From NCBI GenBank assembly GCA_013400115.1, contig VXBP01010416.1, forward strand, positions 118,399 to 182,398: a DNA stretch of 64,000 nt, in the 5' to 3' direction. Shown one piece after another: positions 35,201 to 45,469 of this stretch. The notes under the pieces are model-generated. The model was given only the letters and a program-made list of their open reading frames with translations, made no database searches and was not told the origin of the DNA. This DNA comes from Rhinopomastus cyanomelas (lineage: Eukaryota; Chordata; Aves; Bucerotiformes; Rhinopomastidae). A program made the translations under genes and the position numbers. Numbering within the stretch: position 1 is the stretch's first letter; the number at the start of each line of letters is the position of its first letter.

Positions 35201-37385
35201 CTGCACCATGCAAAAGTAAATGTGCCCTGCTTAGTGTTAAGCTTGCAGCTTTGTGTGCTTACACTTAAAAACGAAGTAAAATAGTTGACAGCTGCTTGCA
35301 GCTTTGTTAAACTATGATACAGATTAGATGTAAATCTGAAGTGGAATGAAAGAAATAGTCTGGTCATTCATCCAGTCTCCTTATAGTAGGATCAGACACC
35401 AAAAGCTACTGTTTTCATGGCAAACGTACTAAAAAACCCCACCAAATCCCAAGTCCATTGCAGTCAGATTTTCAGTGATTTCTTGACTCTAGCTCTTGTG
35501 ATTCAGTCCTGTAAAGCTTTCAGGTATGAATAGTCCCACTGGCTGCTTTGTGTCATAAGAGCATGCTTAAAGTTTAAATGCATGTTTAGCTTTTTCTCTA
35601 ATTTTTCAGAATAAAAATCTGGAAAGATTATTTAAAAGGAAGATATATAATTCCAGTTTCTTGAAATTAATACAATTTTCAAGTAAGAGAACACCTATTA
35701 ATAAAAGATGCTTTTTTTAGTAGCTATTCAGTTCTGACAAATACATTCTTTGAAATAATTAGGCTCAGTTTTTGTTTGTCCAGTGGTTAGTACTGGCTAT
35801 TGGTAACCCAAATCGGCAACAGCAGCTCTCGACAAGTTAATAAAACTAGATTTTAAAAGAAGAAGTTGCTATTTTATTCCTGGGAACACAAATATGTTTT
35901 GGAGAGAAAAAGCAATCCTCAACAAAAGAATGTTTGTTTAGATTATTCCTGCTAGCCAATTCATCTCCTGATCAGAGGAAAGGTTTTATTTCGTTTCAGT
36001 TATTTATGTTACCAGTAGACGCTGCTAAAAGTCACGCAAACCTATCACCAAGATGTAAGAAGACCAAGGCTAATTTTACACATGAAGTTTTTGTTCCTAT
36101 GCCAGTTATACTAATGGAAATGTTTTGATTTCATTGTGTTTGGAGATGAAAATATACATCTCAGTGCAAACCACCAGAAAGTCTGTAACAACCTTGATAA
36201 TACTGTGATACTGTGATATGCCACTCCCACACCCTGATCAGAAACTTATTTGAGTATTATTTCCTTGATCAACCTGATTGTGCTAGTTTTTCCAATGTAT
36301 TTTACTGCTTTTGTGTGCAATTTTATTAAATTGATTTTTTTTTTTAAAAAAAAGGCCTTCAAAATAGGATTTTAAAAAGTCAGATTTGTGTATATTCCCA
36401 TTTTAAAAATACAAATTACGGGGTTACAGTAGTAGAGAGAGGAATATTTTCATATGAAAAGATATTGCTTTCTCTTGATGAAACTGTTTGCAGTGGCAGT
36501 TATTTCTAACGACACAGAAATTGCTCCTTCAGTGAGATGCACCTGTACATCCAATTTCCCTACCATGCTATAACGCCGTGTGGAAAGTTCTGTAAAACAC
36601 AACGGCGTCAGTCTGAGGAAATCGGTAGGAGGACGCAAGAGTTGATTAAACTTTATGCAGAAATCAAAATAGCTATTGGAAAGCTTTCATTTTTAATTTG
36701 TGCTTCAAAATTTGCTCTGCAGATCTGACAGTGATACAAAAATAATAGTTGCTTGTGACTAACTGATCTAAAAGTAAGGCAGTGGAGTAACAATCTGTCT
36801 TGGACAGTTTTAAATCAGTGTCTACGCAAACATACTTAATTTGTTTGCATTCTGCTAATTCCATCCCCCCTGTCTCATGTTCAGACAGTATTTGTAAGGA
36901 GTGAATATTTTAAAATGCATATTCATGAAATGTCTCTAAAGATTAGATACTAAAGATTAAAATATAAAAGTCAACAATTACATATATCACATACCACAAT
37001 AACTACATATATTCATAGCACAGTGCAGATCTCTCATGTTTTCATGGTTAATGTTCCTTTCTTCTGCAACCCAAACAGTTGATTTCCCTATTTCGGATCG
37101 TTCTCCTTGAACTAATTCAATACTTTGCAAGATTTAAATGATGATGTCATTAAACATCCGTGACTATAACCACAGAAGAAACCACTAATTTGCTGAAAGA
37201 TCCTTCACCTCTATTGCACACTTTGGGCAACAGGATTCAGACAAGAGCTCAGCATTTTCAAAGACATCGTACTGATAGTTCATATAAATCTTACCTTTTT
37301 ATACCTTGAAGTGATACGTAGCAGTTGGAGAAAGAGCTACTGCTCTCTCTTCTGGAACTATGGCAAGTCTTGAAGATCCTGAGAT
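25745..37385 (-). CDS. GCG: GCG, proglucagon (complete gene; span includes UTRs and introns)
   Basis: Secreted precursor of glucagon, GLP-1 and GLP-2, made in pancreatic alpha cells and gut L cells and cut at dibasic sites by prohormone convertases. Coding exons (right to left): 32680-32777, 32134-32295, 31333-31386, 29548-29685, 27277-27420, 26206-26230, all in consistent phase and totalling 206 residues plus stop. Layout: signal peptide (about residues 1-20), GRPP, KR, glucagon, KR, a long linker, KR, HAEFER-extended GLP-1, RR, GLP-2 (33 residues) and a short tail ending DYQ. All expected processing sites are present: VKR before glucagon, TKR after it, ISKR before the GLP-1 extension, GRGRR after it and GRR before GLP-2. 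Bird features: the linker is longer than in mammals and has its own exon. A non-coding first exon and TATA box lie near 37.3-37.4 kb. Confidence 0.97.
26206..26230 (-). CDS. GCG: GCG last coding exon (DLLEDYQ, stop)
   Basis: The acceptor TTTCCAG follows an eight-T pyrimidine run. The first G completes Arg, then DLLEDYQ and TAA (26206-26208). Chicken ends in a similar DLLGEYQ-like tail, from memory. The 3' UTR continues leftward. Confidence 0.9.
26231..27276 (-). other. GCG: GCG last intron
   Basis: 1.05 kb, AT-rich with a T-rich block near 26690-26715. No repeat family or gene was recognised. Confidence 0.6.
27277..27420 (-). CDS. GCG: GCG GLP-2 exon
   Basis: 144 bp. Encodes SPEKALVAEEMGRR and the 33-residue GLP-2 HADGTFTSDINKVLDDMAAK plus EFLKWLINTKVTQ. 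The acceptor is TTGAAG. The donor is GTGCCT, a poor match to the consensus after the GT, which may favour alternative 3' processing of this transcript. Confidence 0.97.
27421..29547 (-). other. GCG: GCG intron between GLP-1 and GLP-2 exons
   Basis: 2.13 kb. Contains a probable ancient interspersed repeat (28540-28700) and minus-strand AATAAA hexamers at 28548-28553 and 28564-28569. These could serve a transcript that retains this intron and ends after GLP-1. Confidence 0.55.
28540..28700 (+). repeat. Probable ancient amniote interspersed repeat
   Basis: The sequence has ATTATTAATGTTATTTATTA, then ACAGTACTTTACAGATGC, then CCCTGCCCTGGAGAGCTTAC followed by AGTCTAAA. This order recalls an old repeat common in turtles and crocodilians (remembered pattern, family not named). 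Confidence 0.45.
29548..29685 (-). CDS. GCG: GCG GLP-1 exon
   Basis: 138 bp. Encodes NAISKRHAEFER and then HAEGTYTSDITSYLEGQAAK followed by EFIAWLVNGRGRR. This is bird GLP-1 with the His-Ala end that DPP4 recognises. The acceptor is TTCCAG. The donor GTAAGA sits so that reading on without splicing gives Glu then TAA at 29544-29546. Confidence 0.98.
29686..31332 (-). other. GCG: GCG intron between linker exon and GLP-1 exon
   Basis: 1.65 kb, containing one CR1 3' fragment in the opposite orientation (about 30850-31020). Nothing else was recognised. Confidence 0.7.
30850..31020 (+). mobile_element. CR1 3' fragment (GCG intron)
   Basis: ACAGGCTGCCCAGGGGACTT through GGGGGATTGGACTGGATGAT and a degraded tail (CAGTGATCCTGCGATT). 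It lies antisense to GCG. Confidence 0.9.
31333..31386 (-). CDS. GCG: GCG extra 54-bp exon in the glucagon/GLP-1 linker
   Basis: Encodes QQAQDDKENDKVPDQLS plus shared border codons, matching the long bird linker (chicken has a similar QEDKEND-PDQLS run, from memory) and absent from the mammalian linker. The acceptor is CTACAG and the donor GTATTC, which is weaker than a consensus GTAAGT. At 54 bp it is in frame, so skipping it would keep the reading frame. Confidence 0.93.
32134..32295 (-). CDS. GCG: GCG exon 3: GRPP end and glucagon
   Basis: 162 bp. Encodes FKASQSEPLDDSSKLNEVKR and then the 29-residue glucagon HSQGTFTSDYSKYLDT and RRAQDFVQWLMST, then KRNG. Residue 16 of glucagon is Thr (Ser in human) and residue 28 is Ser (Asn in human). 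The acceptor is TTCGCAG and the donor GTAAGC. Confidence 0.98.
32680..32780 (-). CDS. GCG: GCG exon 2: signal peptide and start of GRPP
   Basis: The acceptor GACAG is followed by GCA and the ATG at 32775-32777. Encodes MKMKSVYFIAGLLVMIVQGS then LQNPLQDTEEKS. The hydrophobic core and the small-residue end (QGS) fit a cleavable signal peptide. The first ATG of the exon is used. A second Met at residue 3 is also in frame but the first matches the known chicken start from memory. Donor GTAAAT. Confidence 0.96.
32781..37294 (-). other. GCG: GCG intron 1
   Basis: 4.5 kb. Only a CR1 tail remnant (ATACTGTGAT units at about 36188-36222) and an A/T homopolymer block near 36335-36353 were noted. No coding similarity was seen. 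Confidence 0.6.
36188..36222 (+). mobile_element. CR1 tail remnant
   Basis: AACCTTGATAATACTGTGAT then ACTGTGATA, the same tail unit as the copy at 6.9 kb. Very short, so a low-confidence call. Confidence 0.5.
37295..37385 (-). other. GCG: GCG non-coding exon 1 (probable)
   Basis: The stretch starts about 30 nt downstream of a TATA box and ends in a strong donor, AAAAAG then GTAAGA (37294-37289). An alternative donor, CTTCAAG then GTATAA, lies just before it. The 5' UTR exon is expected because the ATG exon has an acceptor right before GCAATG. The gap to exon 2 is a 4.5 kb intron. Confidence 0.65.
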
Positions 37386-37412
37386 CTGCCTAGCTGCCTC
37401 TTTTGCACAGGC

Positions 37413-37421
37413 ATATATATA
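37413..37421 (-). promoter_or_regulatory. GCG: GCG TATA box (TATATATATG on the minus strand)
   Basis: The minus strand reads GCTGAACAGTATATATATGC, resembling the human GCG promoter around its TATATAAAAG box, from memory. The position fits a start near 37385. The upstream CRE-like sequence is a separate entry. Confidence 0.65.
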
Positions 37422-37565
37422 CTGTTCAGCTCTAGTAAGCATTACGAGAGTGCATCATTGCTGACAGTTTCCTTATTCAACTTTAAAAAAAAAGTGATCG
37501 TACATGCTATTCATTTCATTTGATAATTTTACAAGCAATTTCACACATTCATTCTGCTTACTTTG

Positions 37566-37573
37566 TGACATCA
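37566..37573 (-). promoter_or_regulatory. GCG: CRE-like site upstream of GCG (TGATGTCA)
   Basis: The minus strand TGATGTCA differs by one base from the consensus CRE TGACGTCA, about 180 nt upstream of the presumed start. The mammalian glucagon promoter has a functional CRE some 300 nt upstream. That this is its counterpart is an inference. Confidence 0.35.
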
Positions 37574-38404
37574 ATGCTAACATGGGTAGGTTTGCAAAAG
37601 GAGTGAGGTAGCAATGTCCAAAGAAGTAAACATCAGACAGAAGGGCATTAGGATGACAAACAGTGGACAAAAAGGTGAAGGCAGCAGTTTCTCCAAATTC
37701 TGGTTTACCACGTTTAACATTTAGAATCCCAGTTCTGTCGACATCAACAGCATCAACTTCACCTATTGATTTTAAACCAAGCAGCATAAATTTAACAGAC
37801 TGCTGACACAACCAACATTATTTCCCTAAAGCCCTAGAATGATTAAAGTAATCTTATGCCAATATGTTGGATGTGAAGAGACATGAAGTGCTGCAGCGAT
37901 GGCTACCCACTACACAAAGCCTAGCACAGGTCAGAGTTAACAAAAAGATTTTTACTATCCTTAGATGTAAAATGTCATCTTTGAAAATTCATACTCTCTT
38001 GAGAACTGTATGCCAAACATTCACTATAAATTGAGTTTCACAATGTGGCCAGCAGGTCTATGCAAGATAAGCCTTTTGCTCACATCTCAATTCCCCCAAA
38101 GGAAATAAAATGCAAAAAAAAACCTGATTGGAGCTTGGTAGACGTGTATGTTCTGTGCAACTATTGTCAAGATCTTAAACCATTCAGTAATAGGGGCAAT
38201 TTAATAGTTGTGGTGGAGCAGCATTACCAAAGACAACTGTTTTGAGCCAGCTGGTGGCCAGAGAGAGATAGGATAGACACAAAACTTGTCGATGGCCTTG
38301 GCATCTGATAAAACCTGACAATCATGAATATGGGTCTTTTATCTTGTCTCTGAAGTAACAAGACAGCTCAAAAGCTCAACAGGAGAAAACAACCTGTGAG
38401 TGCA

Positions 38405-38940
38405 GCCTACAAAGAAGGTTCTGCCCCTCTGCTCTGCTCTTGTGAGAGCTCACCTGCTGTACTGCGTCCAGCTCTGGAGCCCCCAGCACAAGAAGAACAA
38501 GGACCTGTTGGAGTGGGTCAAGATCAGGAGAGGCTGAGAGAGCTGGGGTTATTCACCCTTCAGAAGAGAAGTCTCAGGGGAGACCTCACTGTGGCCTTTC
38601 AGTATCTGAAAGGGGCCTGTAACAAATCAGGAGAGGAACTTTTGCAAAGGGATTGTAATGATAGGATGAGGGGTAATGGCTTAAAATTGAAAGAAGATAG
38701 ATTTATTTCAGAAATTATGAAAAAAATTCCTCACTATGAAGGTGGTGAGACACAGGAATAGCTTGTCCAGGGACACTGTGGATGCTCCATCACTGGATGC
38801 ATTCATGGCCATGGTGGATGCAGCCTTGAGTGATCCGGTCTAGTAGGAGTTGTCCTGGCCAGCGGCAGGGAGGTTGGAACTAGGCAATCTTCAAGGTCCC
38901 TTCCAACACAGACCATTTTATGATTCTATGATTCTATGAT
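38405..38940 (+). mobile_element. CR1 LINE 3' region, about 535 bp
   Basis: Contains AGCTGGGGTTATTCACCCTT, AAAGGGGCCTGTAACAAATC and the terminal CAAGGTCCCTTCCAACACAG followed by three ATTCTATG-type units. The divergent interior marks an older subfamily than the other copies. Confidence 0.88.
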
Positions 38941-40234
38941 CTTCCTTCAATAAATTGTCAGATAAGTGTTTCATTACAGACAAAAATCTGTATTTTGATA
39001 AACCTTTGTGCAATGCAAAAGTACACCAGGAATGGAATATAATTCTAAATATGTAAGGGGACAGGAAGACCAGGAGACCTACTTAATGTGATGGACTCCA
39101 CCTTGAGTTACAGTTCTGCTCAGCAGAGGGAAAGGTCTGGAATCACAACGAACATCTCACTGAACATTACTGTTCAGTGCCTGTGCTGTGGTCTGGAGTG
39201 GCCCGTGGCTTAATTAGTGACACAGAGCACACATATTACAGCAAACCCTCTTATTTCCTCTAATGATGCTCTACGAAGGCAGGAAAGAATATTCAGTCAG
39301 GCAATTTTCTGCCGGCTGACCACAGCCAGATTGGTATAGCCCATGTAATACAGTTGAGGCAGTGTATAGCCTTAATAACCCTCACATTAGAGTGGCAAAC
39401 AGAATTTAACTATTCCTTCCTCGAGCTGTCTCCTAAGTACCCTGCTATGGTACCCAAGTTTGGTTTTAGGGAAATGTTAAGCCTCAGCACACAGTCAACA
39501 TAAACTATACATTTTTAATTTTCCTTTGCTCTTGAATCCATCTGCTGAGACTCATGGCCCACTTCTGTTATTTCTGCCTGCACTAATGCTGCTGCTGAAA
39601 ATGTAACAGGACAGCTTCTATTTTACCTGTTACTCTCCTTTTTATTTACTACTTCTTGTCTATACAGCCTCTTTCCCATGTCCTCTTTCTTCTTGCTCCT
39701 AATTGTGTATTTCACACACACAGTCATAGACTCCCAGATGCTGGTTGGCTCAGGACACACTAAATTTCACGCAGATTTATCAGACTAGGATTTTCAGGTT
39801 TTTTTTGTTTGAAACTACCAGAATGACTGCCTTCATGCACCAGCCTTGGTCAGGCAAACAACTGTGCAATGCCCAATACATGGTGCCAAAGGAGACAAAA
39901 GAAGCCCAAAATTTCATGAAATGCTGATGTCGCTAAGATACTCTTGTCATCTTTGTCTCAGGATTATTTACAACTCTACTCTCTACGTGGGTATGTAAGT
40001 CCAGCCCCAAGTGTGAGAAGGCTTTGCCTCCGGAAGGCGGCCGTGCCCGGCCCTGCAGTACCGTGACGGGCCAGCAGATGGAGAGCGAAGGGCCGCCTAG
40101 ACCTTTTTGACACCAGGATGACACAGACACGCTAGTTGAGACGGCTTGCTACGGGCTTTTCTCACTGCGTCTTGATTTAGACACGGACAGACTGTAAGAC
40201 AATATGATCTCCTCCAGGAAACAGGCAGTTCTTC

Positions 40235-40249
40235 TTTTTTTTTTTTTTT
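40235..40249. repeat. T15 homopolymer
   Basis: A run of T interrupted only by an A before a further TTTTTT. Low-complexity sequence. Confidence 0.85.
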
Positions 40250-40519
40250 ATTTTTTGTTTAGTTCTGACTATTTTCTGGTGTCAGATAAAGGTCCTTGTT
40301 CACAGTAGGATGATTTCAGAAAACAAAAAATGAGACAGAGCAGCTCAGTGCACCTGGGTGGGCAGCTTGTTACACAGGCTATGTCATACAGGAGGTCACC
40401 TAGCATCTAGAAGGTGACTGATTATTTGTTTCTCAAGTGATAAACAGACAATAAAAAGTACCGGGGAAAAGTGAACTTCCATCTAATCCCATGCAACCGC
40501 CAGTTGCTGTAACTGAGTC

Positions 40520-40742
40520 TATAGAATCATAAGGGATTGGAAGGGACCTCGAAAGATCATCTAGTCCAATCCCCGTGCCAGAGCAGGCTCACCTGACTGG
40601 AGAAGCCATGGAATCAGAGTCACTCAGGGTAGGAAGGAACCATCATCCAGTTCCAACACCCCCAGCACAGGCAGGGACACCCCACCCTAGACCAGGCTGG
40701 CCAGAGCCTCATCCAGCCTGGCCTTGAACACCTCCAGGGGTA
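40520..40742 (-). mobile_element. CR1 composite 3' fragment
   Basis: Tail ATAGAATCATAAGGGATTGG and AGATCATCTAGTCCAATCCC. A second CR1 terminus of another subtype follows (GGAAGGAACCATCATCCAGT, GCCAGAGCCTCATCCAGCCT). This is the same composite as at 17.5 and 21.4 kb in reverse, so it is probably a subfamily structure. Confidence 0.85.
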
Positions 40743-41013
40743 GTAATTCAAGAGAGTTTCGTGAGCATGGCAAACAAGATTTACTAAATAGAAGTAGAAA
40801 ATGAGTGTTTGAAACATGTATAGGAACTCAAGTTTTTTCCTCTCACATTGTAAAATACAATGTATTTCATCTTTTGGCAAAAATCAAGGGCAACCTCCAT
40901 TTCCTCTCCATCACATATCAGACATATCTCACACATCTCTACCTCATATGAGCCAGTACTTCAACTCTATCACATATGAAAGAGTACTTCTGAGTCAGAC
41001 AACTTAGTACAAC

Positions 41014-42637
41014 TGTAGCAGGTTGGGGTTTCTCCACCAATTGTAGCAGGTTCAAATCAATGAACTGCCCGCATTCTCTGCAGTAAGGTCTCGATGACAT
41101 CTTGAACAAATTTGCCAGACAATGAATAGCTTAGGATACTGGACAGAGGTTTATTAACTTAACAGCTGTATACAGACAAAGAAAAGAACAGTCAGAAAAA
41201 TAAATCCCAGCAAGTTGGTGCACTCAACCTAGAAACTGCGTCACACATGCCATTACACTATCTGAGGAAAATACCACGGGAAGTCACTATCGTTTGGGCC
41301 TTGGGTCACGTCAGAGATCTGGACAACAAAAAAAGCATGCTAACCAGAGACGAGTGCCACCACCCTCTCCCTTAATGCCCCAATCGCACCCCGGTGCGGG
41401 CGGCATGCATCTCAACAACAACACTCCAGTCTCTGTCATTCCAATCGAAGATTTAAGGACTCTCAAGTCCTTCTGCTTTTCTTCAACTATGCATGAAGGA
41501 GTTCTCCCCCAAACTTAAAGCACCCCCAGTCTTCCTCAGCAGCAGAAAATGACAAACATCTTCTCTTCCCGTTGACCAGTCTCTCCAAAATGGCAGCGAT
41601 CCATTGCTCAGCCCCAGTCACGTGGGGGATCCAAGATGGAGACAGATTGCATTGCTGTATCAACAGGGCCATGCCCACACTCCACAGTAGGCCGAGAAGG
41701 TTCTCAAGACCCTCTCCTCTCTTCTCTCCTACTGTCTCAGCTCCAGGGGGGAAGACAGGGCACCCCAGCGTACCACAAATTTACCAAAATGCTGAAGCTG
41801 TGCTGTGGGGGGTGGCTGCACTCAAATCTTGCTTCCCAGATCGCCCGGATCGTGGTGTCAGGTTCAGGCTGGAGGCAAAAGGGCTGAGGAAGACTAGGGG
41901 GCACAGGGGCACAATCAGGGTCTTCCCAAGACCGCTGAGAGACCGCGGCAAACGCGAGGGCCGCCCATTACTGGACGGGGAGCGGTGCAAACCAGAGCGT
42001 CCTCATTCCCGAAGCAGCAGCACCACTGGAAAACCTGCGGCAAACTTCGCAGCTAGCGCCGGGGCGGGGAGAGCTTACAGGTGCATCTCCAGACCGTGGC
42101 ACATCGGCGCTNNNNNNNNNNNNNNNNNNNNATTGCCGCTCCTGGAGCCCGAGCCGAGTCACAGCTGGCAATTTGGCCGGGGGCATGGAGCTACGCAAAC
42201 ACTGTGCATCTGCTCTTCCCGCAGTAGCGGCGGCGTCGCTGAAAAACCGTGGCTGAGCCACATGCCATTCCCTTCCCCCTCTCCACCACCAAGAACAGAC
42301 GGTGGGGGCGGCTGTGCTCGGCTGAGAAGCAGCAGCCCAAGAGAGCCTGCAGAGCACACGAGCGGGCTACATACTTCCTCGTTTCCCTACTTCCTTCTTC
42401 ACTTCCTTCTTTTTCTTCCTGATTACTGACTTAAAACAAACCGCCCGCCCTCCTTTTCATAGGCTGACACAACACGGACATCCGGAGCAGGTCCAGGACC
42501 AGTGACACCTTCCCCCAGGACAAGTCCCCTGTGTGGGGGAGGGGTCCTCCAAAACAAAACAACTCCTTTTCTTTTCTTCTTCATGAAAGCAGAAGTGCTG
42601 CACATTTGAAAATGCTAGCAATTTTCAAACTACAACA
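41014..42637 (-). mobile_element. LTR-like endogenous retroviral element, GC-rich, with assembly gap
   Basis: Read on the minus strand it begins TGTTGTAGTTTG, shares its first ten bases with the solo LTR at 61.3 kb, has AATAAA about 140 nt before a TGCTACA end, and is much richer in GC than its flanks. An 11-bp AACCTGCTACA is duplicated at the 3' end around a TGGTGGAGAAACC segment that could be a primer-binding-site remnant. No clear target-site duplication was found and no gag, pol or env frame was recognised. A gap of 20 N lies inside, so the length is uncertain. Confidence 0.5.
42112..42131. other. Assembly gap (20 N)
   Basis: Twenty N in the GC-rich LTR-like element. A run of 20 is probably a placeholder for unknown length. 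Confidence 0.98.
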
Positions 42638-43404
42638 CTAACTGAGTCAGACCAAGAGACAGAACCTGACTACTGTGATCTGCTTTCAGGAAACTTTCAT
42701 CTTAGTGTTTTTAATTATTCACTTGGAGGTCATGAAAAACCAGTTGTCTTGGGCTCACTGCACTTGGAGTTGAAAAAAAGTTTCCTACACCATCATCTCA
42801 GCACCAGTTAATGGCTACTATTAAAAGGATGCACTCACTGGACAAAAAATTAGTGTGGAAAGCCAAAAAAGAGGTAAAATGAGAAGCAGAATTCTTACCA
42901 GCTGCACACTGAATCTGATGTGACAATTCAAGTTGCCATGGCTTTCCAGAACAATACGACCAACCTATTCGTTATAACTGGCTAGCATGTGCTGAATATC
43001 GTGATTTTCTAGGATGTTTCTCTCAAATCTTTAACTGCTGGTACAAGAAAAAAAATTAAAAGAATTTATGTTGTCTAGATTGGAAGATTTTCACAAATTA
43101 GGAAGTTGCTGACTACTTTCCAACGTAAAAAATGTAAAAATATCTCTAACAAATGCTTTCAAACTCCATACTTTTCCATTTATTTCTTCATTACATATTT
43201 ATTTTATTACATCATCAGTAATTACATATCTAAAGAACATGGGAGAGAGGAGAAAGTGTCTTGGGGTATGACTGCAGGCCCACACCCTTCTCTTACATTG
43301 CACATCTTGTCAGCCATGAGTTCAGTGCCTAAGCTGGGCAGCCTCTGTTATTTTCCTATTCTTCCTATGTGGTGGCCAGACAAGAGAGCTCTGAATTCCC
43401 CTGC

Positions 43405-43836
43405 TGTGGAGTAGTGGAGAGGAGAGGCTGAGGGAGCTGGGTTTGTTTAGCCTGGAAAAGAGGAGGCTCAGGGATGACCTTATCACCGTCTATAACTATC
43501 TGAAAGGTGGTTGTAGTCAGACAGGGGCTGGTCTTTTCTCCCTGGCCATTGGAGACAAGACAAGAGTCTTAAGCTCCATCAAGGGAGGTTTAGACTTGAC
43601 AGTAGGAAAAGACTTTTCACTGAAAGAGTGATCTGGTTTTGGAATGGGCTGCCCACAGAGGTGGTTGAGTCACTGTCCCTGGAGGTGTTCAAGGTGAGGC
43701 TGGATGAGGTGCTGAGTGGCATGACCTAGATGTTAGATGTTAGGTTTGTTAGGTTTATTTGATTTATTTGGATTTAGGTTGGACTGGATGATCTTTAAGG
43801 TCTTTTCCAAACCTTATCATTACTGTGATCCTGTAT
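43405..43836 (+). mobile_element. CR1 3' region, AT-rich-insert subtype
   Basis: Starts with GAGGCTGAGGGAGCTGGGTT and ends with TCATTACTGTGATCCTGTA. Before the terminus it carries GGTTTATTTGATTTATTTGG. It is nearly identical in interior to the inverted copy at 56.0-56.6 kb, as shown by the conceptual frame sharing GDLI/DDLI-VYNYLKGG. Confidence 0.9.
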
Positions 43837-44119
43837 AGGAAGAATATACACGTAACCGTATACAGACATAAAACGCGTATCACTGACACACACGCGCACA
43901 CGCACACGTACAGAGCAAACGCCAATCCCTGCGTATGTATGTACAGCCGTATGCACACACAACACCACAGCTACACTCTGAAAAGCAAGAATGGCTTTCT
44001 GAAGTGGAGGGTTAACTGAGAGTCTCTAAACCTGTCCACAGCACGCAACTGCACTCTCACTGCCATGGATGCTGATGGGTTTGCCCCTCAGGAAAGAGGG
44101 CTAGAGCTGTTGTAACTGT

Positions 44120-44225
44120 GCTGTAGCTCACAGTGTCAACTCACATAAATTGGAATTCCTCCACTTGAAATCAATGGAGCTGCATCCATTTGCGCAAGCA
44201 GAAGAGCTGGCCAAGTGAGTACTAG
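44120..44225 (+). repeat. Possible ancient sauropsid interspersed repeat
   Basis: CTTGAAATCAATGGAGCTGC followed by ATCCATTTGCGCAAGCAGAA and GAGCTGGCC. It resembles a very old repeat with a TTCAATGGAGCTGC core known from reptile genomes (remembered, not searched). Confidence 0.4.
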
Positions 44226-45069
44226 TTACTTTACATTTTGAGAAGACAATGTTCATAATTGAAAGTAATACCAAATGCTCTTAGCAAATACTATGAATTA
44301 TTCAGATTAAATATAGTGTCTTCAAACGACTCTATAAAATGTTCTAAACAGCTGTGCCTTGTAATTGGAGCTGAGTGGCAAACTGTAAAGTACTGAATGT
44401 AATCTGAATTTGATTGGTGTCTGACTAAACAAGTACAACACTAACCATATTCTGGAGCCTCACTGGGCTTATACTTTGCTTTTTTAACGAGTGCTGTTTT
44501 CTTTCCAGGCCTTTTCTTCTTTTCAGCTGCAGTAGTCCCTACATTAAGCGGAGCGTGTAGCTCCACGCTTGTGGTATGAAGATTACGTACAACTCACGCA
44601 GCATCAGTGAGAGAGGCATGATGAAAAACATGTTTTGGGAATCAGTGATTTTCTACTATTTATATACATTTCAGTTTTTCCTCTGCAGCCCTGGTTTCGT
44701 TTTGTAAAAGCTAGACTGGCTTCTTTGTGGAAAGTGACTTGTAAACAACTTCATTAAGGGCTTGTCTACTAAAGTATTCAGAACAACTATGTCTGCTCTT
44801 CAGAGGCTTGTATACCTTGTTTACATGACAGCTATCTGAAGACCAAGTTTCATTGTTTGAAGTTGTATCTTTGGGTGCCTGCAGTATGAGATTCTTAATC
44901 AAAGGTGAAAAGTAGAAAGTGCTCAGCACTTTTGGAAAACTGGGTCCTTTAAAGCCCTCAACATTTTGAAGAAAACTTTGAAGCTATTAATCAGCTTAGA
45001 AAATGTTGTAATAAAAGCTGTCCTTAGTTTCATAATGAGTTGTGCTCCAGAGCTGGCTCCTACCTAGTA

Positions 45070-45241
45070 TATTGAGACGGGCTACCCAGGGAAGTGGTGG
45101 AACCACCATCCCTTGAGGTGTTCAAAAAAACATGTAGATCTAGCACTTAGAAGCAAGGTTTAGTGGGCATGGTGGCACTGGATTTACAGTTGCACTTGAT
45201 GATCTTGGAGGTCTCTTCCAATCTTCCATGATTCTATGACA
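45070..45241 (+). mobile_element. CR1-like 3' fragment
   Basis: GGGCTACCCAGGGAAGTGGT, CACTTGATGATCTTGGAGGT and TCTTCCATGATTCTATGA mark a CR1 terminus with a diverged middle part. Confidence 0.8.
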
Positions 45242-45469
45242 CTTCTATACTTGTATAGTAGGCTAATCCTTAAATATTTTTGTTATCTTCAGCTTGATTC
45301 CTTGGGACTAACCTTTCACCTTGAACTGCGTTGAAGCTCTCTGCAGAAGAGCCCACACTGCAGGATTAAAATGAAACGGGGCAAATAATTGTCCAGTGAA
45401 TGTTTGCAGTGACCCTTATAACAATTCAGAACTGAAAAAGCTCTCTTTCTGCAGAAGAAATGGTTAAGA

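Noticed and set aside
37473..37811. 112-codon minus-strand open frame upstream of GCG
   Set aside because: It lies upstream of the predicted GCG start, has no splice or family support and is likely chance.
41572..42429. 285-codon plus-strand open frame
   Set aside because: It runs through the 20-N gap and the GC-rich LTR-like element, antisense to it, with low-complexity composition; no protein family was recognised.
43880..43960. CA/CG-rich run (ACACACGCGCACACGCACAC)
   Set aside because: Ordinary short imperfect dinucleotide sequence, too degraded to call as a significant repeat or Z-DNA element.
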